A stretch of DNA of 64,000 bases from assembly GCF_022399565.1 (NCBI RefSeq), contig NZ_JAJTUT010000006.1:1-64000 (forward strand). Direction: 5' to 3'. Positions 36,292 to 43,410 of this stretch are shown one piece after another (the stretch's first letter is position 1; each line of letters starts with the position of its first letter). The translations under genes were made by a program, and so were the position numbers. The notes under the pieces are model-generated. The model saw only the letters and a program-made list of their open reading frames with translations. It was not told the DNA's origin and did not search any database. This DNA is from Flavobacterium algicola. Its GTDB lineage: Bacteria > Bacteroidota > Bacteroidia > Flavobacteriales > Flavobacteriaceae.

Positions 36292-36786
36292 TTAAGATGC
36301 AATTCTCTCAAAAGCGATGTAGTTAACGAGTTCACCTTTTTTGTTGAATTTGGGATACGCTTCGATCTCACATAGGTAGGTGCTTCCGTCTTTTTTATAA
36401 TTAACGATTACTTCTTTAAAAGGAAGGTTGTTTTGAATCGCTGTTTTTATATTTTCTCTGCTCACTGATGAAGTCAGCTCACCTTGAAATATTTTGGGTG
36501 TTTTCCCTATTATTTCGTGCGTATAATAACCGTTCATTTTATAGATACCAGGACTGGCAAAAACAATTTCTTGATTTGAATTGGTGATTAAAATCTGTGT
36601 TTTTGCATTAGAATTGATGGCACTAAAATTAACTTTAGATTTCCAATGTTTTTGAATAGCCACAAATTTGTTGATTTCCGCTGTGTGACTAGCAAAAAAA
36701 TCCCAAGAAAGTAATGGTAGAGGAACAATGCGTAAACTGTTGCTATATTTGACTAAAGCTTTGTCATATTCAGGTGTCATGGTCAA
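36292..36786 (-). CDS. Single-domain PAS protein
   Basis: 164 residues. About 60 N-terminal residues of unknown type precede one PAS domain (about 62-160: ILITNSNQEIVFASPGIYKMNGY, GKTPKIFQG, FKEVIVNYKKDGSTYLCEIEAYP). The fold order resembles LOV-type short PAS proteins, but the flavin-bonding cysteine motif (NCRFLQ) is replaced by TPKIFQ, so blue-light adduct chemistry is not expected. No output domain is present. It may be a partner for a kinase such as the sensor kinase gene 0.5 kb away on the other strand. Confidence 0.8.
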   Translation of the reverse strand: MTMTPEYDKALVKYSNSLRIVPLPLLSWDFFASHTAEINKFVAIQKHWKSKVNFSAINSNAKTQILITNSNQEIVFASPGIYKMNGYYTHEIIGKTPKIFQGELTSSVSRENIKTAIQNNLPFKEVIVNYKKDGSTYLCEIEAYPKFNKKGELVNYIAFERIAS

Positions 36787-37270
36787 ATAGTTTAGAATTA
36801 ATATAATATTTTTTTGGTTACAATCATAGGATAGTAGAAGTCGTGTTGTACTATTTACTTCATTCGAAAATAAGTGTCTATTATTGAACTGCTAATTTAA
36901 GTATTAATTAGAAACAAAGTTAACTCTACTTTTAAAATTATAAGCGGACTTTATAGGAAGGTAAATTTACCCTTGTAAAAACATATTAAAAATCCCAGTG
37001 ATCGGGATAAAAGCAATAACTTATGATTGTTTTTTTTATGTACTTCATCTATTAAATTAAAAAACCATTTGCAATTAGCTTTAAAAATTTAGATAATCAC
37101 TGACCCCGCTTTTATCAATTCAAAGCATTCTTATAAAATATTTTACACAACTATATATTGTAAAGTTTCTTTTAAAACAGCAAAGGAAGTATATTTACGT
37201 AAATTAGAAAAGTTACATTTCAGGCTTGACTTGCCATACTAAACTCACTTTATCTTTAAAATAGATTTTA
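36787..37270. other. Divergent intergenic region before the second sensor kinase
   Basis: 484 bp, AT-rich, no gene. It holds the kinase promoter at its right end and presumably the PAS gene promoter at its left end. Confidence 0.5.
37226..37258 (+). promoter_or_regulatory. Probable promoter of the second sensor kinase operon
   Basis: TTG at 37226-37228 and 37231-37233, 22 and 17 nt before TATCTTTA (one mismatch from TAnnTTTG), 12 nt before the ATG. Confidence 0.4.
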
Positions 37271-38926
37271 ATGAACATCAAAACATTAATACTGATTATA
37301 ATTAATAGTTTAATCGCATTGGTTATTGCATTATTAGCTTTTTCATCATACCAACAGTTTTCAAACGTTTTGAACGATCGTGTTTTACTGCAACTAAATT
37401 CTATTAAAACACTCAAGCAGAACCAGATTGAACATTTATTAAAATCAGAATGGGAGCGATTTGAATCTTCGGATATTTACACGCAGGACTTTGATAGTTC
37501 AGTTTTAAAACTTCCGGATAGCTTAAAAAATAGTACTGGAATTCACGATTTTACTTCCTATCATATTGGTAAGAAAACAACAATAGGCTTTGTTTCTAAT
37601 TCTAAAAAAGGTACAAAGATTAAAGTGTTAGATTATAACAAGGTAAAAAAAATACTTCTAGAACGCACAGGGATGGGTGACAGCGGAGAATCATATCTCG
37701 TAGGTGAAGATTTCCGAATGCGTTCACAATCTCGCTTTTACCCCAATAAAATCCCTTCTACTTTATCTGTAAAGACAAAAGGAGTAGCCAATGCCTTAAA
37801 AGGAATTAATAGTAGAGGAATATTTAAGGATTATAGAGGCGTCGATGTTTACAGTGTGTATAGTCTAATAAAGGTTGGAAAACTTAAAATGGTTATTTTG
37901 TCTGAAATAGATGTGGATGAGGTTACCATTCCCTTAAAACAATTGAGGGAAAGATTGGCAGGTATAACTCTTGGAGTTTTTTTACTGGGAGTGATGCTTT
38001 CGCTAATTCTGACGCGAATTATCACCAATCCAATTAAAAACATGCAAAAAAGTCTCCGAATTATGGCTGAAGGAGATTATAACCAAACTAATGAATTTAT
38101 AAAAAATTCTAATGAAATCAAGGAGATGTTTGATGCGCTAGCCAATTTAAAAGCTTCACTGCAAGGTGCCGTAAAATTTTCTGACGACATTGGTAAAATG
38201 AATTTACATACTGACTTTAAACCTAAAAGTGCTAATGATTTGCTGGGGAAAAGTCTTTTGGCAATGAGAGATAAGCTCATAGAGTTTAGGAATAATGAAG
38301 AAAATACCAGATTACTATCAAAACGTATGTTGGTAAATGGTATGGAAAATGAAAGGCGTCGACTCTCTAGAGAACTTCATGACGGAGTGGGACCTTATTT
38401 GACATCGCTAAAGCACTACATCGAAAATAGGGTTGAAAATGAATTGCAGAAGACAGAGATGAAAAAAATAGTGGATGATACCATATCTGAAATCAGATTA
38501 ATGTCAAATTCCCTCATGCCTGCTACAATAGATGATTTTGGGATAGGGGTTACATTAACGAATTTTATCGAAAGCTTAAAAAAATCGACAACTGTAATTA
38601 TAGAATATGAGGATTTAACTCAGTCAGAGAATTCAAATATTACAAACAATCAAGCGATTAACCTTTTTAGAATAAGTCAAGAGTTGATTAATAATTCATT
38701 AAAGCATGCAAATGCAAAAAACATCCGAATCACCCTCTCGGAATTTGATGAATTTATATCTCTCTTTTATTTTGACGATGGTATCGGGTTTGATTTAGAT
38801 ACGGTTAAATTAGGTTTAGGAATTACTAACATCAAAGAACGTGTTGCCATTTGCAATGGTGAAATCACTATCAATGCATCGCCTGGAAGCACAACCTTTG
38901 AAATTGAATTACCCATAGAATTATGA
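37271..38926 (+). CDS. NarX-like sensor histidine kinase with extracytoplasmic sensor domain
   Basis: 551 residues. Membrane helices about 5-24 and 231-251 bracket a 200-residue periplasmic domain with the Cache-like motif GMGDSGESYLVGEDFRMRS. A HAMP domain follows (about 250-300), then a HisKA_3 dimerisation domain with H370 in ERRRLSRELHDGVGP, then a HATPase domain (ELINNSLKHANA, DDGIGFD, GLGITNIKERV). This kinase class pairs with LuxR-type regulators, and one overlaps its 3' end by 4 nt. A small-ligand signal is likely but unknown. Confidence 0.92.
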   Translation: MNIKTLILIIINSLIALVIALLAFSSYQQFSNVLNDRVLLQLNSIKTLKQNQIEHLLKSEWERFESSDIYTQDFDSSVLKLPDSLKNSTGIHDFTSYHIGKKTTIGFVSNSKKGTKIKVLDYNKVKKILLERTGMGDSGESYLVGEDFRMRSQSRFYPNKIPSTLSVKTKGVANALKGINSRGIFKDYRGVDVYSVYSLIKVGKLKMVILSEIDVDEVTIPLKQLRERLAGITLGVFLLGVMLSLILTRIITNPIKNMQKSLRIMAEGDYNQTNEFIKNSNEIKEMFDALANLKASLQGAVKFSDDIGKMNLHTDFKPKSANDLLGKSLLAMRDKLIEFRNNEENTRLLSKRMLVNGMENERRRLSRELHDGVGPYLTSLKHYIENRVENELQKTEMKKIVDDTISEIRLMSNSLMPATIDDFGIGVTLTNFIESLKKSTTVIIEYEDLTQSENSNITNNQAINLFRISQELINNSLKHANAKNIRITLSEFDEFISLFYFDDGIGFDLDTVKLGLGITNIKERVAICNGEITINASPGSTTFEIELPIEL

Positions 38927-39555
38927 ACGAAATCAAATTAATTATAGCTGATGATCATGAGCTTTTTCGAAATGGACTAGCGGAGCTACTAAGAAAGCAT
39001 GACGACATAAAGATAGTAAAAAGTGTTGCTGACGGTTCTGATTTTATGGAACTTATAAATGATCAATTTGAAGCTGAAATTGTTTTGCTAGATATTACAA
39101 TGCCAAACATGGATGGTTTTGAGGTTCTAAAACAGTTGCAAAATTTGTCAACTACGATTAAGCCGATTGTTATTTCGATGCACAGTGACGGTAATTACAT
39201 CGCAAAATGTGCTAAAATGGGTGCCTATGGGTACCTACTAAAAAATACCGACGAAGCAGAATTAATTCTAGCAGTGCGCACGGTTAACAAAGGGAAAAAG
39301 TATTTTAGTGCTGATATTTCCGAAAAAATGATCAACTTTATGTCTACACAAAGCATCAGTGAAAATGTTTTGTCTAATAAAGAAATGGAAGTTTTAGGTT
39401 TGATTTCTAAAGGGTTAACGACAAAAGAAATTGCGGCTAAACTATTTGTGAGTTCCCGCACAATAGAGACGCACCGCGCCAATATTCTAAAAAAGCTAGA
39501 AGTTAAAAATACTGCTGAACTCATCAAGAAAGCAGTAAAAATGAATATAATATAG
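38923..39555 (+). CDS. NarL/LuxR-type response regulator
   Basis: 210 residues. Receiver: IIADDHELFRNG acidic pair, phospho-acceptor D57 in VLLDITMPNMDG, conserved K107 in YLLKNTD. HTH_LuxR at about 145-205 (LSNKEMEVLGLISKGLTTKEIA, then SSRTIETHRANILKKL). The ATGA overlap with the kinase gene indicates translational coupling, so it is the cognate regulator. A perfect 7-2-7 palindrome lies 17 nt after its stop codon and ahead of the next gene. Confidence 0.93.
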   Translation: MNEIKLIIADDHELFRNGLAELLRKHDDIKIVKSVADGSDFMELINDQFEAEIVLLDITMPNMDGFEVLKQLQNLSTTIKPIVISMHSDGNYIAKCAKMGAYGYLLKNTDEAELILAVRTVNKGKKYFSADISEKMINFMSTQSISENVLSNKEMEVLGLISKGLTTKEIAAKLFVSSRTIETHRANILKKLEVKNTAELIKKAVKMNII

Positions 39556-39572
39556 GGGTGTAATTGCTGCTG

Positions 39573-39588
39573 TCCGTATTTATACGGA
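39573..39588. promoter_or_regulatory. 7-2-7 palindrome, candidate response-regulator operator
   Basis: TCCGTAT-TT-ATACGGA, two perfect 7-bp half-sites with a 2-bp centre, the arrangement NarL-type regulators use. It lies about 50 nt upstream of the -7 box of the GPAYKN gene. No T tract follows, so it is not a terminator. Confidence 0.45.
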
Positions 39589-39635
39589 TGCAAATAGGGT
39601 AGATTCTGATACTCCCATAAACCTATTACTCAATG

Positions 39636-39643
39636 TAACTTTG
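39636..39643 (+). promoter_or_regulatory. -7 box of the GPAYKN-protein gene
   Basis: Perfect TAACTTTG, 24 nt before the ATG. Confidence 0.5.
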
Positions 39644-39667
39644 TAAGGAACATTAAAAGTAATAGTC

Positions 39668-39988
39668 ATGAAAACGATAGCATTAATATTAGGATTTGTA
39701 TTAGTTTCTTTTAGTGCCCTAGCGCAAGAAAAAAGTAACGTTAAACAAAGTGATTTAAAAGGACCAGCTTATAAAAATTATAGACATGGGGCGCACGAAA
39801 CTACACCAACAAAAATATATTCAGAAAACAATAAAACTACACTTCAAGGGCCAGCATATAAAAATGCAAATCCTGCGAAAAACACTTTGAATCAAGATCT
39901 TGTTGAGGTGAAAACAACGGGTAGTGAAAGACAAAAACTAACTGGACCAGCGTACAAAAACTACGGGCCATGGAGTAATAAAGGATAA
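39668..39988 (+). CDS. Small exported protein with three GPAYKN motifs
   Basis: 106 residues. The signal peptide ends at SALAQ (residue 20). The mature 86 residues are hydrophilic, mostly K, N, T and P, and carry GPAYKN three times (32-37, 61-66, 93-98), each after L-K, L-Q or L-T; the first and last continue with Tyr. There are no cysteines and no membrane segment. I do not recognise a family. It follows a kinase/regulator pair and has its own promoter, an upstream palindrome and a terminator, so it may be a dedicated output of that system. Confidence 0.75.
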   Translation: MKTIALILGFVLVSFSALAQEKSNVKQSDLKGPAYKNYRHGAHETTPTKIYSENNKTTLQGPAYKNANPAKNTLNQDLVEVKTTGSERQKLTGPAYKNYGPWSNKG

Positions 39989-40013
39989 TATCTTTCTAAA
40001 TTAACAATACTAA

Positions 40014-40050
40014 AAAAAGGCTGTTCATACATGTGAACAGCCTTTCTCTT
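40014..40050 (+). terminator. Rho-independent terminator after the GPAYKN gene
   Basis: AAAGGCTGTTCA pairs with TGAACAGCCTTT around a 6-nt loop, with a T-rich tail. Confidence 0.85.
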
Positions 40051-40161
40051 TCTCTATTTTTACTTAATGAGAAGAAGTCTTTAATATATGTCGACAACAG
40101 TTTCTAAAATTAAACTTGACAATATTTAAACAATGTCATCTTTATTAAAAGGGATGAAGTT

Positions 40162-40896
40162 TTACATTCCCATAAAAGGATCAACGCCATTATTAATCTC
40201 TTCGATAGATTGTCCTATTTTAATACCCTCAATTTTTAAATCGATCAATCCTTTGTGACTAGTGGCTATTTTCACTTGATTAGAAAAGGTCTTCCAATCT
40301 CCCCAATTAGTTTCAATACCACCTACAGGAATAATGCCTACCCACATGCGCCAAGCTTGTGGTATGTAATTTTTATCCACCAGCCAAACATAAGAGTCGC
40401 CAGGTGTGCTTCCGCCAGATGCGTACGTTACCATTAATGCCTCTTTATTGTCTACTGTAACGATACTGCGCGTAGTCCCTGCATCTCGTAATTTGAAGGG
40501 GGCAATCAACCAGAAGGAATCGTTGTTGAAATAATCATTTGCTTTTTTAATTGCGTCTTCTTTATCAGAACCTATTAATTTTTGATCATCTTCAAATGCT
40601 AATCCTTTCAAGGTTGTAGTATTATAAAGTACTTTATTATTACTCCATTGCACTTGCACTAAATTTCTCTTTTTATCCCAAAGATAATGATGACTACCTA
40701 CAAAACTGAATCCAACTGCGGCAGTACTGTTCCAAGCCTTCTGGTTAATGGCAGTTTGTATTTTATCTGTAAACGCCTCTGCCTGAATTCCTGTTTGTCC
40801 TTTAGGAAGTGGTTCGCTTATAAAATATAAATAGCCTGCCGTGCAGATGATAAGGAAGAGGACAATAATCCCCACCGTTTTAAAGAATTTTTTCAT
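40162..40896 (-). CDS. Hypothetical membrane-anchored periplasmic protein
   Basis: 244 residues. One N-terminal hydrophobic segment (about 8-26, VGIIVLFLIICTAGYLYF) acts as signal anchor; the cysteine there is not in a good lipobox. The remaining 215 residues are tryptophan-rich (WDKKRNLVQVQW, SFWLIAPFKLRD, DSYVWLVDKNYIPQAWRMWVG), looking like a beta-sheet, outer-surface or lipid-binding fold similar to LolA/outer-membrane lipoprotein-sorting-like proteins, but the match is weak. Function unknown. Single gene with its own -7 box. Confidence 0.7.
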   Translation of the reverse strand: MKKFFKTVGIIVLFLIICTAGYLYFISEPLPKGQTGIQAEAFTDKIQTAINQKAWNSTAAVGFSFVGSHHYLWDKKRNLVQVQWSNNKVLYNTTTLKGLAFEDDQKLIGSDKEDAIKKANDYFNNDSFWLIAPFKLRDAGTTRSIVTVDNKEALMVTYASGGSTPGDSYVWLVDKNYIPQAWRMWVGIIPVGGIETNWGDWKTFSNQVKIATSHKGLIDLKIEGIKIGQSIEEINNGVDPFMGM

Positions 40897-40925
40897 TAGG
40901 ATAATAATTTAGTATATAATCTGTT

Positions 40926-40933
40926 CAAATTTA
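40926..40933 (-). promoter_or_regulatory. -7 box of the 244-aa hypothetical gene
   Basis: Perfect TAAATTTG on the minus strand, 29 nt before the ATG. Confidence 0.45.
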
Positions 40934-41032
40934 CTAAAATAAGACCACAATTTATTTGTAAACGACAAAGGGTTCCACTTTTGACAGTGAAACCCAATGT
41001 GAACCAAATTGTATTAGTAAGCAATCGTGGTA

Positions 41033-41494
41033 TTATTTTAATTTAGACCATTTCGCATCCAAAGTTTCCAAATAATTATCTTCTTGTTTGTTCCACATAT
41101 CGAGAGTATTTACTTGCGTTCCATTAAAATCACCATTAAAGAACAAGTACAGTTTATCATCAACTATTTTAAATGTTTCTGGGTTTATAGAGAATTTCGA
41201 AGCTTTCTCTGCTACACCCCAAGCACAATATCCTTCACATTCGGGTAAAAACTTGTTAGGGTTTGCTTTAAATGCTGTAGCATTTGCCTTTGAAGCAAAA
41301 TGATATTCCGTAGTACCAATTTTTTCAATAATGTTGTTGCTTCCTTTAGTAGCTTTATTTACTGTGTGGTAAGCCACAACATCATAACCACCTAGCGCCA
41401 AACCATTTTTGTCAATTGGATCTACTTGAGCTAGTATTGTATTAGAAAATAGGGAGATGAATGCGACTACAAATGCGATTTTTAAACTTTTCAT
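41033..41494 (-). CDS. YHS-domain exported protein
   Basis: 153 residues with a signal peptide ending near NTILAQ. The mature part has GLALGGYDVVAYH, EYHFASKANATAFKANPNKFLPECEGYCAWGVAEK, the YHS domain usually linked to heavy-metal or copper handling and found with thiol-redox genes. Cysteines in PECEGYC could bind metal. It is the last gene of a five-gene minus-strand operon, 28 nt after the OsmC gene. Periplasmic; exact role unknown. Confidence 0.85.
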   Translation of the reverse strand: MKSLKIAFVVAFISLFSNTILAQVDPIDKNGLALGGYDVVAYHTVNKATKGSNNIIEKIGTTEYHFASKANATAFKANPNKFLPECEGYCAWGVAEKASKFSINPETFKIVDDKLYLFFNGDFNGTQVNTLDMWNKQEDNYLETLDAKWSKLK

Positions 41495-41522
41495 ATTTTT
41501 GTTTTTAATTTAAATTTATTTT

Positions 41523-41948
41523 TTAAAATTGGGCGGTAACTGCAAGTTCCTCTATGGGTTCAATACTCCAGTCTCCTTCGATCATGCGATGTACATAGCA
41601 AGCGTCAGCTTGTTTAAGCAGTTCTGCTTTTTGCTCTTCGGTGATATTTCCTTCGATTTTTATTTTTCCAGTTACTGTGGTAGATAATTTTCCTTCTGGA
41701 CCACGTTTTACATTTAGCTCAAATTCGCCATCAACATCTTCAATGTGCCAATCGTTCTTACGAGCAATGTAGCGTACAGTTGCTACTTTACACATAGCCA
41801 AACTAGATAGAATTAAATCCTCTGGCGAGAAACCCAAATCGGTTCCCTTGCTAGACAAAGGCTCATCTCCGGTAATAGAATGTCTTCCGTTTGTGATAAA
41901 AGATTGATAGCCAGTTGGCAAATTCTTAATGTTTATCTTTTTTCCCAT
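41523..41948 (-). CDS. OsmC/Ohr family peroxidase-like protein
   Basis: 141 residues. The two redox cysteines are C53 (LSSLAMCKVATVRYIARKN) and C117 (QADACYVHRM), the OsmC arrangement. SPEDLILSSLAMC is the central helix motif. OsmC/Ohr proteins reduce organic hydroperoxides in the cytoplasm using dithiols. It follows thioredoxin by 4 nt, and the neighbours (AhpD-like, thioredoxin) supply thiol chemistry, so a peroxide or organosulfur stress role is likely. Confidence 0.88.
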   Translation of the reverse strand: MGKKINIKNLPTGYQSFITNGRHSITGDEPLSSKGTDLGFSPEDLILSSLAMCKVATVRYIARKNDWHIEDVDGEFELNVKRGPEGKLSTTVTGKIKIEGNITEEQKAELLKQADACYVHRMIEGDWSIEPIEELAVTAQF

Positions 41949-41952
41949 AATC

Positions 41953-42273
41953 TTAATTTTTTAAAATGCTATTTAGGTGACTTGAGATAACCGATTTGCT
42001 GTGAACTCCATTTTGCGTACCTACAATCTCACCATTTTTAAAGTAAAACAAAGCAGGAATGCTTCTTACCTTAAATTGTGCGGCTAACTCTGGATTCTCA
42101 TCTACATTTATTTTAGAAATAATGGCTTTTCCATCAAAGTCTAAAGCTAATTCTTCAAGTGTAGGATGTAGCGCTTTACAAGGACCACACCAGTCGGCAA
42201 AAAAGTCAACGAGAACGACTTGGTTATTGTTTACTGTGGTGTCAAAATTTGATTTGTCTAAATGTTGTATCAT
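41953..42273 (-). CDS. trxA: Thioredoxin
   Basis: 106 residues, the standard thioredoxin size, no signal peptide. Active site WCGPC with C29 and C32; buried Asp in LVDFFADWC and cis-proline loop in VRSIPALFYFKNG. It reduces protein disulfides in the cytoplasm. As the third gene of the redox operon it may be the reductant for the OsmC and AhpD-like proteins rather than the main cellular thioredoxin. Confidence 0.92.
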   Translation of the reverse strand: MIQHLDKSNFDTTVNNNQVVLVDFFADWCGPCKALHPTLEELALDFDGKAIISKINVDENPELAAQFKVRSIPALFYFKNGEIVGTQNGVHSKSVISSHLNSILKN

Positions 42274-42335
42274 GATGTTATTTTTTTTGGAACACGAAGT
42301 GTCGTTATTAGCGAAACTTCGCGCTATATTGTTAA

Positions 42336-42869
42336 TTATAATTCAGGAGCAACTGGAAAATCAATCGCTACATCAGTGGCATTATGTAAATAATTAGTAA
42401 CGGTAATAACTCCTATGGCGATAATGATATCTACCAAATTCCCTTTTGTGTAACCTGCAGCATAAAAAGCAGCTGTTTCTTCGGCAGTAATTTTACCTTG
42501 ATTAGCAACAAGAGCGCGTGCTGTTTGAGTAAGCGTATTAAGTTTAGCATCCCAGCTAGCACCACCTTTTCGTAATTCGATAGCTTGCTCATCTGTGAAG
42601 CCATTCATTTTTGCAATAGCCGTATGTGCAGATTGACAGTAACGACATTCGTTTAGTTGGCTTACTGCTAAATCGATAGCTTCTTTTTCTTTTTTGGATA
42701 AAGAGGTAGCAGCTCCAGAGAATTGCATAAAGCTTCCCAGTGCATTTTCAGAGTGAGCCATTGCAGCATATAAATTAGGAACAAACCCTAATCCTTTTTG
42801 CAGGTTATCAAAAATGGCTTGATTGTTTGCAGAAACTTCTTCTCTTGTAGGTACGTTAAATGTTGACAT
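42336..42869 (-). CDS. Carboxymuconolactone-decarboxylase-like (AhpD-type) protein
   Basis: 177 residues. The CMD/AhpD core has C75-x-x-C78 and H82 in NECRYCQSAHTAI, the peroxidase-like catalytic triad, then the helix WDAKLNTLTQTARALVANQGKIT. Such proteins act as thiol-dependent peroxidases or adaptors for peroxide reduction. It is 32 nt downstream of a small ORF and 62 nt ahead of thioredoxin in the operon. Confidence 0.88.
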   Translation of the reverse strand: MSTFNVPTREEVSANNQAIFDNLQKGLGFVPNLYAAMAHSENALGSFMQFSGAATSLSKKEKEAIDLAVSQLNECRYCQSAHTAIAKMNGFTDEQAIELRKGGASWDAKLNTLTQTARALVANQGKITAEETAAFYAAGYTKGNLVDIIIAIGVITVTNYLHNATDVAIDFPVAPEL

Positions 42870-42901
42870 GATTTTTTTTGTTTTAAAAGTTGAATTAATA
42901 A

Positions 42902-43060
42902 TTATATAAATAAGTTGTTTTCGTCACAGTAGTAATCGTTGATGGCAAGTGCGTCACAAAAATGAGCCTGATCTACGGCGATTAATTGTGGTTGAACTTC
43001 TTTTGAGCTTTCGATAAAAAACGACTTAACGTTAGCTATTATTTGAGTGAATATTGTCAT
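42902..43060 (-). CDS. Small ORF heading the thiol-redox operon (52 aa)
   Basis: 52 residues from MTIFTQIIANVKSFF; 14 further codons upstream are open but fall in the promoter region. The first 18 residues form an amphipathic helix, and the rest is acidic with two cysteines (HFCDALAINDYYCDENN). Not recognised. It is spaced like an operon gene (32 nt to the AhpD-like gene). It could be a redox-sensing leader peptide or a small protein of the pathway; being only a leader is not excluded. Confidence 0.5.
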   Translation of the reverse strand: MTIFTQIIANVKSFFIESSKEVQPQLIAVDQAHFCDALAINDYYCDENNLFI

Positions 43061-43087
43061 GATTGTTGTTGTTTTAATTTGTTGGTA

Positions 43088-43095
43088 CAAAGGTG
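43088..43095 (-). promoter_or_regulatory. Probable -7 box of the thiol-redox operon
   Basis: CACCTTTG on the minus strand, one mismatch from TAnnTTTG, 27 nt before the small ORF start. Confidence 0.35.
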
Positions 43096-43273
43096 CGAAC
43101 AAAGACGGCCTAAAAGTTAGTTCACATTTCCCGACGAGTTGCCCATTCTTCCTTTAGCCTGCTTTTTATGGTAAAAGCGACGGTTTTTGAGCCCAAAAAG
43201 GCATTTTTTTAAGTAAATCAACTTAAATCAGAAAGTAATAATGTTGAGAAAGTGAAAAGAAGCATAGTATTTT

Positions 43274-43374
43274 GGGCGTGCCCCTTCGTAAAAACTACGG
43301 GTCAGGCTATCTCTCCAATCTTTTACGGGGCATAAAAAGCCCCATAAAAGGATTTCCGTTCTATCCTTCACGCA
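43274..43374 (+). repeat. Structured intergenic element, copy 2 (plus orientation)
   Basis: Outer ends GGGCGTG and CACGC are followed inward by GCTATC (43306), CAATCTTTTA, a GC-rich hairpin CGGGGC-loop-GCCCC, TAAAAGGATTTCC and CTATCC (ends 43366). The stem CTTTTACGGGGC/GCCCCATAAAAG has one mismatch. It shares the flanks of the nrdB-nrdA element but has an unrelated tip. From memory, sequences of this type recur between genes in Flavobacterium genomes; not checked. Confidence 0.7.
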
Positions 43375-43410
43375 ATACCCTTACACGAGAGCATTTTGTA
43401 GAAAAAAAGA

